Shown: positions 17,444 through 25,158 of the stretch, piece after piece | How positions within the stretch are numbered: the stretch's first letter is position 1 | Layout of the letters: every line of letters starts with the position of its first letter | Assembly (NCBI GenBank): GCA_020846655.1 | Contig: JADLDL010000118.1 | Coordinates: forward strand, 1-55,762 | From: Saprospiraceae bacterium | GTDB taxonomy: Bacteria; Bacteroidota; Bacteroidia; Chitinophagales; Saprospiraceae | Length of the DNA stretch: 55,762 bases | Reading direction: 5' to 3' | Translations under genes and position numbers: made by a program | Notes under the pieces: generated by a model | The model's input: the letters and a program-made list of their open reading frames with translations, nothing else | Told to the model about the DNA's origin: nothing | Database searches by the model: none

Positions 17444-17842
17444 ATGGCAAAACCATACCTGCACGCCTTGTCGAGCGCGCGCCGCTTCGGTGGCCAGCCG
17501 GAAGATTACATGGACATCCACAACCTGATGGACAGCAGCAAAAGCGCCATCCCCGACAACCGGCACCGGGCCCTGACGCACAACAGTTGGTTTATCGGCA
17601 GTATCCTGGAGCGGATTTTCGGCGCCACCTTTGTCAATTCGGCGGGCCAAACGGTGAGCGTGCGCGATGTGGCCGAGCAACACGTGCTGGAGGATTTTGG
17701 CGGGCGATTTATTCCTACGGCGCAGGATTATTTGCAGGAAATTGAATACCAGGACTGGATGAACGGCCAGGGCACGCCGCCTTCCCGGGCTAAAATAGAA
17801 GCGGCGACAACGCGGGAGTTTATACCGTTTGACAAGGATTGA
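17444..17842 (+). CDS. DUF6915-like small protein
   Basis: A 132-residue protein from the ATG at 17444 (MAKPYLHALSSARRFGG). It matches my memory of the DUF6915 family: a HALSSARRFGGQPEDYMDIH opening, a DNRHRALTHNSW block with conserved histidines, LERIFGATF, a central AEQHVLEDFG, and IPTAQDYLQEI near the end. The family is found in bacteria and phages and has no firm function. The pattern of conserved His and Asp residues could bind a metal, which is inference. It ends two bases before a strong hairpin terminator that closes this transcription unit. Confidence 0.78.
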   Translation: MAKPYLHALSSARRFGGQPEDYMDIHNLMDSSKSAIPDNRHRALTHNSWFIGSILERIFGATFVNSAGQTVSVRDVAEQHVLEDFGGRFIPTAQDYLQEIEYQDWMNGQGTPPSRAKIEAATTREFIPFDKD

Positions 17843-17843
17843 G

Positions 17844-17882
17844 GACGGGCGGGCGCCAAATAAAAAAGCCATCCCGTCTTTT
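17844..17882 (+). terminator. Rho-independent-like terminator after the DUF6915 gene
   Basis: GACGGG (17844-17849) pairs with CCCGTC (17873-17878) and is followed by TTTT. It lies immediately after the stop codon at 17842. The remaining bases to 18109 hold only a 32-codon frame from 17906 that I do not trust. Confidence 0.65.
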
Positions 17883-18109
17883 CGACCGAATGGCACAACA
17901 TAACCATGAAAACAATTAACCAATCAAATGCTAAGCCCTTTCTATGCTTGTTGTTTTCAAAAAATCGTGCCAAAAATGTGGAGACGGGGCGGGTAAAAAG
18001 TTAAGAGCCGCCACAGAGGTTCCGGCGGAGCACAAAATGTCACCCAGTTGCAATTGGAAACCTGAATAGACTTGTTGCGGTGAGCGGCTTTGAGTGAGAA
18101 AAAGCCTAA

Positions 18110-18892
18110 TTATTGGGGCAGGGCTTGGCGTTGCCCGACGGTATCTTCGTTGGGGCGCAGGGGCACGTCTTCGGGCGAGCGCAGCGGATGATCGCGGAGG
18201 TAGCGGTCGGGTTCGGGTTGGTAGGGCATTTCTTTGGGGACGTAGTTGTGGTACATCCGTGGGGCGCAGCCCTTAAAATACCAACTGGTAACCATATAAA
18301 AAATCACCAGCACCAGCACCACGCTGGCCCAGCCGGGTATGGGCGTAAATTCGGGTGCCTCGGCCTCATACAAATCCTGCCGGGAGTTGTTGGCTTCCAA
18401 TTGTCCTTGCCGGTGTTGTTCTTCCAGCCAGTTGCGCTGGAGTTCGATGATGACCTGGCGCAGTTGTTCGATGAGGCTCAGATAGCCTTGCTCTTCCGGG
18501 TCTACTTCGGAGAGTGCCAGTTTTTTGTCGCCCAGAGGTTTAAAACCAGCCAGTCTGGATTGTTTGTCCCAATGCGAGGGCGTGACCAATACCGGGAGGA
18601 TGCGGACGTAGGCGTCGCCCTGCGCGATAAAGCGCTCCACGGCCCGGGGCACTTCTTCCTGTTCGATGTAAGAAGAGCTCAGCGACTGGTAACTGATGAG
18701 GAAGAGGTAGATATGCGCCGTTTCGAGGTGGTCGAGCATATCGTCCCAATGATAGGGCAAGCGCACGGCATAGGCCGGCGTATTGTAAAAAACATCCAGC
18801 CCATACTGCTCTTCCAGGGGCTTGAGCCACCGGAGCAATTTTTCGAGAACCGGCCGATCGGCCAGGGCGTGTGAGATGTAAATCCGCAGCAT
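18110..18892 (-). CDS. Membrane-anchored TIR-domain protein
   Basis: A 260-residue protein with an N-terminal TIR domain (about 1-145): first strand LRIYISHALADRP, box-like YHWDDMLDHLETAHIYLFLIS, then SYQSLSSSYIEQEEVPRAVE, in which E79/E80 sit where the catalytic Glu of NAD-cleaving TIR domains is expected, and VRILPVLVTPSHW. A charged helical linker follows, then one membrane helix at about 187-206 (GWASVVLVLVIFYMVTSWYF) and a Pro-rich tail. Bacterial TIR domains act as NAD+ hydrolases or signalling modules in phage defence. This one is likely tethered to the inner membrane with the TIR in the cytoplasm. It is divergent from the cbb3 oxidase locus, with an FNR-like box between them. Confidence 0.8.
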   Translation of the reverse strand: MLRIYISHALADRPVLEKLLRWLKPLEEQYGLDVFYNTPAYAVRLPYHWDDMLDHLETAHIYLFLISYQSLSSSYIEQEEVPRAVERFIAQGDAYVRILPVLVTPSHWDKQSRLAGFKPLGDKKLALSEVDPEEQGYLSLIEQLRQVIIELQRNWLEEQHRQGQLEANNSRQDLYEAEAPEFTPIPGWASVVLVLVIFYMVTSWYFKGCAPRMYHNYVPKEMPYQPEPDRYLRDHPLRSPEDVPLRPNEDTVGQRQALPQ

Positions 18893-18981
18893 TTGAGGCG
18901 CTTCGGGGCATGGGCTTGCCCAAATTTTTTACAAATAAAGGCCAAATAACCGAGATCCCCTACTCGGTTGCCGATCCCCGT

Positions 18982-18995
18982 TTGATGAATATCAG
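18982..18995. promoter_or_regulatory. FNR/CRP-type box upstream of ccoS
   Basis: TTGAT-GAAT-ATCAG matches nine of the ten defined positions of the FNR consensus TTGATnnnnATCAA. It ends 76 bases before the ccoS ATG. Oxygen-responsive control of cbb3 oxidase operons by FNR-type regulators is well known. The box could also affect the divergent TIR gene. Confidence 0.65.
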
Positions 18996-19071
18996 TTTTC
19001 GTCCTGACGGATGTCATCTGGCACCCTGTAGGGCAGCGCGACCTTGCAGCCAGTTTTAAGACCTATCTACT

Positions 19072-19257
19072 ATGGAGATCATTTTTTTACTCATACTCAT
19101 CAGTCTGGTGGTGGCCGTAGGATTCCTGCTGGCCTACCTCTGGGCGACGAAAAGCGGGCAATTCGACGACGATTATACGCCCTCGGTGCGCATGCTTTTC
19201 GACGACGAATTGCTGGACAATAAAATCAACTCCACTGAAGGAGAACAAACGAAGTAA
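19072..19257 (+). CDS. ccoS: cbb3 oxidase assembly protein CcoS
   Basis: A 61-residue protein with one N-terminal membrane helix (IIFLLILISLVVAVGFLLAY) followed by the CcoS signature FDDDYTPSVRMLFDDE. CcoS is needed for heme and copper insertion into cbb3-type cytochrome c oxidase. Length and motif are normal. It begins the oxidase locus and ends 29 bases before ccoNO. The copper ATPase gene ccoI, often directly upstream of ccoS, is absent here; a divergent TIR gene occupies that place. Confidence 0.93.
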   Translation: MEIIFLLILISLVVAVGFLLAYLWATKSGQFDDDYTPSVRMLFDDELLDNKINSTEGEQTK

Positions 19258-19286
19258 TCAATCTGCAACCCGGTATTCACTAATTT

Positions 19287-21443
19287 ATGAGCCGCATCGA
19301 ACAATTTCAGTACGACAACCGCATTGTGCGGGCCTTTGGAGTAGCCGCCTTTGTTTTTGGGCTGGTTGGGATGCTGGTTGGCCTTATTCTGGCCATCCAG
19401 TTGATTTTTCCTGCCATGAACCTGAGTCAATATGGCATTCCATACACGACTTTCGGGCGCTTGCGTCCGCTCCACACCAACGCGGTCATTTTTGCCTTCG
19501 TTGGCAATGGTATTTTTATGGGGGTGTATTACTCCCTTCAGCGCTTGCTAAAAGCCCGGATGTTCAGTGACACCTTGTCGTGGATCCACTTCTGGGGTTG
19601 GCAAGTGATTATCCTCGCCGCCGCCGTTTCGCTCCCGATGGGGATCACCACCAGCAGCGAATATGCGGAACTGGCCTGGCCCATCGACCTGCTGATCACG
19701 CTGATCTGGGTTGTTTTTGGGATCAATATGTTCGGCACTATCATCAAACGCCGTGAAAACCACCTCTATGTGGCCATTTGGTTCTACATCGCCACCTGGA
19801 TCACCGTTGCGGTGCTGCACATCGTGCGGAGTTTCGAACTGCCCTATTCGATGTTTGGCAGTTACCCGCTCTTTTCCGGGGTGCAGGATGCGTTGGTACA
19901 GTGGTGGTACGGGCACAATGCCGTGGCCTTCTTCCTCACGACGCCTTACCTCGGCATGATGTATTATTTCCTGCCCAAGGCAGCCAACCGGCCGGTGTAT
20001 TCCTACAAACTTTCGATCATCCACTTCTGGGCGCTGATTTTCATCTACATCTGGGCTGGTCCGCACCACTTGTTGTATTCTTCGATGCCCGACTGGGTAC
20101 AATCGCTCGGCACGGTGTTTTCGATTATGCTGATCGCGCCGTCTTGGGGCGGTATGCTCAACGGTTTGCTCACCCTGCGCGGCGCTTGGGACCGGGTTCG
20201 GCAGGATCCTGTTCTTAAATTTATGGTGGTGGCCGTCACGGCCTACGGTATGGCGACCTTCGAAGGCCCCATGCTGTCGATCAAAAGCGTCAACGCCATC
20301 AGCCACTTTACCGACTGGACCATCGCCCACGTACACGTTGGCGCCCTGGGCTGGAACGGCTTCCTGACCTTCGGCGTACTGTACTGGCTCTGGCCGCGCA
20401 TGTACCGCACCCAGTTGTTTTCTATCAAACTGGCCAACATGCACTTCTGGCTGGGCACCCTGGGCATCATTTTCTACGCCATTCCGTTGTACTACGCCGG
20501 CTGGGCACAGAGCCTGATGTGGAAAGAATTCACGCCGGAAGGTATCCTGGCATGGCCCAACTTCCTGGAAACAGTCAACCAGATCATCCCGATGTACGCC
20601 ATGCGGATCATTGGTGGTACGCTGTTCTTCGTCGGCACGATCCTGGGCGTATATAATCTGGTTAAAACGGCTGCACAGGGCTCGTTCCTGTCCAACGAAG
20701 CCGCCGAAGCACCTGCCCGCGAAGGCCGGATCGCCAAAGTAGCCGGTGAGTACTGGCACAAATGGATCGAGCAACGCCCGATTCAGATGTTGCTCCTGAG
20801 CGCCGTTCTGATTTCGATCGGCGGTATCGCGCAGATCATTCCGATGGTGTTTATCGACAACCAGGTACCGAAAATTTCTACGGTAAAACCCTACACGCCG
20901 CTGGAACTTGCCGGCCGCGACATCTACATCCGTGAAGGCTGTGTGGGTTGCCACTCCCAAATGGTTCGTCCGTTCCGCAGCGAAACGGAGCGCTACGGCG
21001 AATACTCCAAATCGGGCGAGTACATATACGACCGTCCATTCCTGTGGGGTAGCAAACGGACCGGTCCGGACCTCATGCGCGAAGGCACGGGCAACCAAAA
21101 CGCCAAGTCCGACCGCTGGCACTACGACCACATGATCGATCCGCGCACCATGTCGCCGGGCTCCATCATGCCACAATACCCGCACCTGGCCGACGATGAA
21201 CTCGACCTGAGCCTGCTCCCGGCCAAAATATCGGCCTTGCGCACCCTCGGGACGCCATACGCACACGGCTACGAAGCACGGGCCATTGCCGAAGCACAGG
21301 CGCAAGCCCGCACGGTAGCCGGCCGACTGACCGAACAGGGCGTCAAGGATACGAATATGGAGAACAAAGAAATTGTGGCACTGATCGCCTATTTGCAGCG
21401 CCTGGGCACCGACATCCACGTGAATCAAAACAATCAGAAATAA
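19287..21443 (+). CDS. ccoNO: Fused cbb3 cytochrome oxidase subunits I and II (CcoN-CcoO)
   Basis: A 718-residue fusion typical of Bacteroidota. Residues 1 to about 480 are CcoN with twelve or so membrane helices: low-spin heme ligand H63 (RPLHTNAV), CuB ligands H210 (WWYGHNAV) and H260/H261 (AGPHHLLY), and heme ligands in TIAHVHVGALGWNG (around 348-350). Residues about 495-718 are CcoO: one anchor helix (IQMLLLSAVLISIGGIAQII) and a c-type heme site C552-VG-C555-H556 (EGCVGCHSQMVRP), with the distal Met probably in TMSPGSIMPQYP. The protein reduces O2 to water with high affinity in the inner membrane. No key residue appears missing. Confidence 0.97.
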   Translation: MSRIEQFQYDNRIVRAFGVAAFVFGLVGMLVGLILAIQLIFPAMNLSQYGIPYTTFGRLRPLHTNAVIFAFVGNGIFMGVYYSLQRLLKARMFSDTLSWIHFWGWQVIILAAAVSLPMGITTSSEYAELAWPIDLLITLIWVVFGINMFGTIIKRRENHLYVAIWFYIATWITVAVLHIVRSFELPYSMFGSYPLFSGVQDALVQWWYGHNAVAFFLTTPYLGMMYYFLPKAANRPVYSYKLSIIHFWALIFIYIWAGPHHLLYSSMPDWVQSLGTVFSIMLIAPSWGGMLNGLLTLRGAWDRVRQDPVLKFMVVAVTAYGMATFEGPMLSIKSVNAISHFTDWTIAHVHVGALGWNGFLTFGVLYWLWPRMYRTQLFSIKLANMHFWLGTLGIIFYAIPLYYAGWAQSLMWKEFTPEGILAWPNFLETVNQIIPMYAMRIIGGTLFFVGTILGVYNLVKTAAQGSFLSNEAAEAPAREGRIAKVAGEYWHKWIEQRPIQMLLLSAVLISIGGIAQIIPMVFIDNQVPKISTVKPYTPLELAGRDIYIREGCVGCHSQMVRPFRSETERYGEYSKSGEYIYDRPFLWGSKRTGPDLMREGTGNQNAKSDRWHYDHMIDPRTMSPGSIMPQYPHLADDELDLSLLPAKISALRTLGTPYAHGYEARAIAEAQAQARTVAGRLTEQGVKDTNMENKEIVALIAYLQRLGTDIHVNQNNQK

Positions 21444-21462
21444 AGGCGAAACAGACCGGCCC

Positions 21463-21499
21463 TGGAGTGTTCCATCCGTCAAAACGATGGAACACTCCA
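21463..21499 (+). other. Perfect 14-bp hairpin between ccoNO and the ccoQ-like gene
   Basis: TGGAGTGTTCCATC (21463-21476) and its exact reverse complement (21486-21499) flank a nine-base loop. No T-run follows, so it looks more like an mRNA-processing or stability element than a simple terminator. It could lower expression of the genes after ccoNO. Confidence 0.7.
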
Positions 21500-21533
21500 A
21501 ACGCCGGCGCCTGTAGCCCTCAATGTTCAAACT

Positions 21534-21692
21534 ATGTACAAATATATTCTTCAATCGGTCGACGGCATTCAGTGGTTTGGCATTACCGCCCTGCTCATTT
21601 TTTTCAGCACCTTCTGCTTTGCCCTGATCCGTGTTTTTTTCAGCAAAAACAGCAACCTGGAACAAGTCGCACGCTTGCCGCTCGACGATTAA
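21534..21692 (+). CDS. CcoQ-like short membrane subunit of cbb3 oxidase
   Basis: A 52-residue frame, MYKYILQSVDGIQWFGITAL and onward, with one membrane helix (WFGITALLIFFSTFCFALI) followed by a short charged tail ending RLPLDD. Position between ccoNO and ccoP and topology match CcoQ/FixQ, the small subunit that stabilises the complex; sequence conservation in that family is low. The ATG at 21534 gives the full helix. It ends 64 bases before the ccoP ATG. The oxidase-subunit role is inferred from context. Confidence 0.75.
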   Translation: MYKYILQSVDGIQWFGITALLIFFSTFCFALIRVFFSKNSNLEQVARLPLDD

Positions 21693-21756
21693 GATGGAGC
21701 AAAGCCTGTTTTTCCATCTGATGCATACCTGGAACGCTAAAACTTACTCTTGAACA

Positions 21757-22698
21757 ATGAAATTCGCCAAATATATTTTCACTTTTCTGCTCCTGGGCCT
21801 GGCAGCCACCATGTGGGGGCAAGCGGCCGAACCTGCCGCCGCAGCGGCTTCTGAGGACCAGTTTTCCCAGATCATGGTCTACATTCTGGCTATCGGAGGA
21901 GCGCTGCTATTCATTGTGGCGATGATCTATGTGATCAAAGTCAACCAATTCCTGTACAAACGGGTACTGGATCTGGAAGCCGCCAAATCCGGCGCAAAAC
22001 TGCCGGCAGAAGCCCTGGCTGCCCTCGCCGCCCAAGATAGTTTCTGGACTACGCTGCGCAAAAAATACTGGGAAGACCCTGTGCCCCTCGACAAAGAGGA
22101 GGACATTCTTTTTCACCACGATTTTGACGGCATTCGCGAGCTCGACAACCGCCTGCCGCCCTGGTGGGTCAATATGTTCATCATCACGATCATTTGGGCT
22201 GTGGGCTACATGTATTACTACCACTGGGGAGGCGACGGCCCCTCGTCGTTGGAAGAGTACACCACCGAAATGGAACAGGCGAAAAAAGAACAGGCTATTG
22301 CACTGGCCGGCGCTGCCAACGCAGTGGATGAGTCCAACGCGACGGCCCTGACGGATGGCGCTGCACTGGGCGAAGGCGAACTGATTTATAAGAACAGTTG
22401 TGCCGTTTGCCACGGCCCGAGTGGAGAGGGTACCGTTGGGCCAAATATGACCGACGAATACTGGATTCACGGCGGTGGCATCAAAAATGTATTCAAAACG
22501 ATCAAATACGGGGTTCCCGACAAAGGCATGGTGGCCTGGCAGAAAACACTGTCGCCCAGCGATATCCTCAAGGTGGGCTCGTATATTCTGACCCTTCAGG
22601 GCACCAACCCGCCCAACCCGAAAGCGCCGCAAGGCTCGATTTGGAAAGAAGAAGCCGCGGCTGCCAGCCCGGATACGACGGCCATACCGCCCAAATAA
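21757..22698 (+). CDS. ccoP: cbb3 oxidase subunit III (CcoP), single c-type heme form
   Basis: A 313-residue protein with an N-terminal hydrophobic segment, a second helix (IMVYILAIGGALLFIVAMIY), then the CcoP signature HDFDGIRELDNRLPPWWVNM and a third helix (FIITIIWAVGYMYYY). Only one heme-binding motif is present, C215-AV-C218-H219 (NSCAVCHGPSGEG), with a likely distal Met at 258 (PDKGMVAWQ). Proteobacterial CcoP has two hemes; one is common in Bacteroidota. The N-terminal two-helix extension is also typical of the group. It hands electrons from soluble carriers to CcoO/CcoN. It is followed by a long hairpin that probably ends this transcript. Confidence 0.94.
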   Translation: MKFAKYIFTFLLLGLAATMWGQAAEPAAAAASEDQFSQIMVYILAIGGALLFIVAMIYVIKVNQFLYKRVLDLEAAKSGAKLPAEALAALAAQDSFWTTLRKKYWEDPVPLDKEEDILFHHDFDGIRELDNRLPPWWVNMFIITIIWAVGYMYYYHWGGDGPSSLEEYTTEMEQAKKEQAIALAGAANAVDESNATALTDGAALGEGELIYKNSCAVCHGPSGEGTVGPNMTDEYWIHGGGIKNVFKTIKYGVPDKGMVAWQKTLSPSDILKVGSYILTLQGTNPPNPKAPQGSIWKEEAAAASPDTTAIPPK

Positions 22699-22724
22699 GG
22701 CGCTTTGTCGCCGGCACGAATAAC

Positions 22725-22770
22725 ACACAAGCGGTCAGGAAAGGACATGTCCTTTTCTGGCCGCTTGTGT
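22725..22770. terminator. Long 23-bp hairpin after ccoP (probable bidirectional terminator)
   Basis: Bases 22725-22747 pair with 22748-22770 around a central ACATGT, with only two wobble pairs. It lies 27 bases after the ccoP stop. The T-run is weak, so termination strength is uncertain, but it clearly divides the locus into ccoS-NO-Q-P and ccoG-H units. Confidence 0.6.
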
Positions 22771-22777
22771 ATTGAAA

Positions 22778-22791
22778 TTGACCAACATCAG
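22778..22791. promoter_or_regulatory. Weaker FNR/CRP-type box upstream of ccoG
   Basis: TTGAC-CAAC-ATCAG matches eight of ten FNR consensus positions. It ends 77 bases before the ccoG ATG, one base different from the spacing of the ccoS box, and the two downstream leaders align without gaps at about half of their positions. Confidence 0.55.
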
Positions 22792-22868
22792 GGATCGCCC
22801 TGATTATAGTCATCCAAGCCCTTTCGGCATACCCGGAACTTGCATCCAATTTTACAGCATAGACTGGT

Positions 22869-24419
22869 ATGAGCATCGAACAAAAAAATTGGGATAACAT
22901 TATTGCTGACACGGAGGCCTTCCGGGATCACATCGCAACGGTAGACCGGGAAGGGAAGCGGGTATGGATGTACCCCAAAAAGCCAGCCGGCTGGTATTAC
23001 AATGCCCGTACCTGGGTTAGTTTGGCCTTTTTGGCCATTTTTCTTTCCATGCCCTTCATCAAGGTCAATGGCGAACAATTTCTGCTGTTCAATGTGTTGG
23101 AGCGGAAATTTGTCTTGTTTGGGCTGGTTTTTACCCCGCAGGATTTCCACCTTTTTGTATTGGCCACACTCACCTTTGTGGTCTTCATCATCCTGTTTAC
23201 GGTCGTATACGGGCGTTTGTTTTGTGGTTGGGTATGTCCGCAAACCGTATTTATGGAAATGTTTTTCCGAAAAATAGAATACTGGATCGAAGGCGACGGC
23301 AACGCCCAGCGCAAACTCGATCAATCGCCCTGGACACCGGAAAAAATCCGCAAAAAAGCCCTGAAACATACCATTTTCTTTGCGATTGCCGTGGTGGTCG
23401 CCAATTACTTCCTGGCGTATGTGATTGGCATGGATCAGGTGCGGCAAATCATCAGCGAACCCTTGGGCAAACACTTCCTCGGCTTTTTGGGCATGCTGTT
23501 GTTTTCAGGCATTTTTTATATGGTCTTCGCCCGCTTGCGCGAACAAGTCTGCACCACGATATGCCCATATGGCCGTTTGCAGAGTGTATTGCTGGTTAAA
23601 GAATCCATTGTAGTGGCCTACGACCACGTTCGGGGCGAGCCGCGCAGCAAGATCAAAAAAGGCACTGCCCCCCGGCAGCCAGACCCGCTGCCGGAAGTCA
23701 AATCGCCCGAACCGGAAAATCCAATTGCCCAAATCCAGGCGGCTGTGGGTATGGCCGTCACACCGGCACGGTATTCCACCCCAACCACCAGCGCCCCACA
23801 GCCGGCGGGCGATTGTATCGACTGCAAATTGTGCATCGCCGTATGCCCTACCGGCATCGATATTCGCAACGGCACCCAACTCGAATGCGTCAATTGCACC
23901 GCCTGCATCGACGCCTGCGACCAGGTGATGGACAAAGTGGACCGCCCCCGGGGCCTTATCCGCTACGATTCCATGTCCGGCATCGAATCGGGCAAACGCA
24001 AAATTTTTACCGCCCGCGTACTGGGCTATACCGGTATTCTGATTGCCCTGCTCAGCCTGGATATCGTGCTGATCGCCAACCGCGGCATGGTGGAAACCAT
24101 CGTCTTGCGCTCGCCCGGCCAAATGTACCAGGAAAAAGACGCTACCCACCTGACCAACCTCTACACCTTCACGATCATCAACAAATCGGCCAAAGACCTG
24201 CCCGTAGAACTGCACATGGTGACGCCGGGAGCCGCTATCCAACTGGTCGGCATGCCGCCTAAAACCATCCTGAAAGGCCAAAAAGCCCAGGGCGCTTTCT
24301 TTGTCGAAATGCCCACCCAAGACCTGCAAGGACGAAAAACACCGATCATCATAGAAGTTTTATCCAATGGGAAAAAAATTGACCAGGTTTCCACCAACTT
24401 CATGGGACCCGGCCGGTAA
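22869..24419 (+). CDS. ccoG: cbb3 oxidase accessory iron-sulfur membrane protein CcoG
   Basis: A 516-residue FixG/RdxA/CcoG protein. It has N-terminal membrane helices (about 48-64, 80-115, 168-187, 205-220), cysteine pairs in LFCGWVCPQT (118-125) and VCTTICPYG (228-235), two 4Fe-4S cluster motifs (C316, C319, C322, C326 and C340, C343, C346, C350), a last helix (YTGILIALLSLDIVLIA) and a C-terminal beta domain. CcoG is a cupric reductase for copper delivery to the oxidase. Odd: between EPRSKIKKG and GDCIDCKLC there is an extra, Pro-rich linker of about 45 residues (266-313), where the family usually has only a few. Its own FNR-like box precedes it. Confidence 0.95.
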   Translation: MSIEQKNWDNIIADTEAFRDHIATVDREGKRVWMYPKKPAGWYYNARTWVSLAFLAIFLSMPFIKVNGEQFLLFNVLERKFVLFGLVFTPQDFHLFVLATLTFVVFIILFTVVYGRLFCGWVCPQTVFMEMFFRKIEYWIEGDGNAQRKLDQSPWTPEKIRKKALKHTIFFAIAVVVANYFLAYVIGMDQVRQIISEPLGKHFLGFLGMLLFSGIFYMVFARLREQVCTTICPYGRLQSVLLVKESIVVAYDHVRGEPRSKIKKGTAPRQPDPLPEVKSPEPENPIAQIQAAVGMAVTPARYSTPTTSAPQPAGDCIDCKLCIAVCPTGIDIRNGTQLECVNCTACIDACDQVMDKVDRPRGLIRYDSMSGIESGKRKIFTARVLGYTGILIALLSLDIVLIANRGMVETIVLRSPGQMYQEKDATHLTNLYTFTIINKSAKDLPVELHMVTPGAAIQLVGMPPKTILKGQKAQGAFFVEMPTQDLQGRKTPIIIEVLSNGKKIDQVSTNFMGPGR

Positions 24420-24420
24420 G

Positions 24421-24657
24421 TAGTTAGAAGGTTAGAAGGTTGGAGAGTTAAAAGGTTGGATGGTTAGATGGTTGGAAAGAAAAGAGTCAGCCCTTCCAAC
24501 CTTCCAACCTTCTAACTCTCCAACCTTCCAATCTTCTAACTCTCCAACCTTCTAACCTTCCAACCTTCTAACCTTCCAACCTTCTAACCTTCTAACCATC
24601 CAACCTTCCAACCTTCCAACCATCCAACCTTCTAACCATCCAACCTTCTAACCTTAG
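24421..24657. repeat. Period-8 inverted repeat array (GGTTRGAW / AACCWTCY)
   Basis: The gap between ccoG and ccoH is almost entirely an 8-base tandem repeat. About seven GGTTRGAW units (24423-24476) come first, then a spacer (aaagaaaagagtcagccc), then about twenty AACCWTCY units to 24657, the reverse complement of the first. A transcript would fold into one long hairpin. There is no coding potential. Confidence 0.85.
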
Positions 24658-24663
24658 ACGAGT

Positions 24664-25134
24664 ATGAAATTTAATTGGGGAACCGGAATTGCCTTGGTGT
24701 ATGGCTTGTTTGCCTTGTCGATGATCGCTATGGTCGTCCGGTCGCGGCAGCATGACCCGGGCTTGGTCAGCAAGGACTATTACAACCTGGACCTGAACTA
24801 CCAGGCGCACCTGGAGAAAAAGCAAAACGCTGCCCGGCTCAGCGCTGGGCCGCAGGTACAATACAATGCCGCCGAACAGGTCATTTACCTGTCGTTTCCG
24901 GCAGATTTGGGGCCGGCAGCCGGCACGGTAAAATGTTTCCGTGCAGCGGTGGTGAAGGACGATTTCGTGGTGGATATCCAAACAGGTCCGGACGGGCAAA
25001 TGCGCATTCCGGCGGCAGCACTGAACAAAGGGCTCTGGCACTTTGAAATGGATTGGCAAGCCCAGGGCGTGCCCTATTTCAACGAAGCCGTCGTCTCCAT
25101 TACTCCAGGCACAGTGGGTAGTATTACCCACTAA
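24664..25134 (+). CDS. ccoH: CcoH/FixH family oxidase assembly protein
   Basis: A 156-residue protein with an N-terminal membrane helix (GTGIALVYGLFALSMIAMVV) followed by the FixH hallmark of VSKDYYNLDLNYQAHLEKK, where Bacteroidota and other FixH proteins carry a YY--E/D--YQ pattern. The C-terminal 100 residues form an immunoglobulin-like periplasmic domain (GLWHFEMDWQAQGVPYF). FixH/CcoH is needed for cbb3 assembly or stability. It follows ccoG after the repeat array and precedes the TauE/SafE-like gene by 24 bases. Confidence 0.9.
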   Translation: MKFNWGTGIALVYGLFALSMIAMVVRSRQHDPGLVSKDYYNLDLNYQAHLEKKQNAARLSAGPQVQYNAAEQVIYLSFPADLGPAAGTVKCFRAAVVKDDFVVDIQTGPDGQMRIPAAALNKGLWHFEMDWQAQGVPYFNEAVVSITPGTVGSITH

Positions 25135-25158
25135 ACAACCGAAAAAAATACAGCAACC

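Noticed and set aside
17906-18004. A 32-codon open frame (MKTINQSNAKPFLCLLFSKN and onward)
   Set aside because: It lies after a terminator, has no promoter or clear membrane or signal character, and is short enough to occur by chance.
19548-21665. Very long open frame opposite ccoNO
   Set aside because: It mirrors a clearly functional oxidase gene codon by codon, has His/Arg/Gly-rich low-information sequence and no domain. GC-rich codon use removes stops on the other strand.
24421-24657. Possible CRISPR array
   Set aside because: Units are 8 bases long with no unique spacers and there are no cas genes; it is a tandem/inverted simple repeat.
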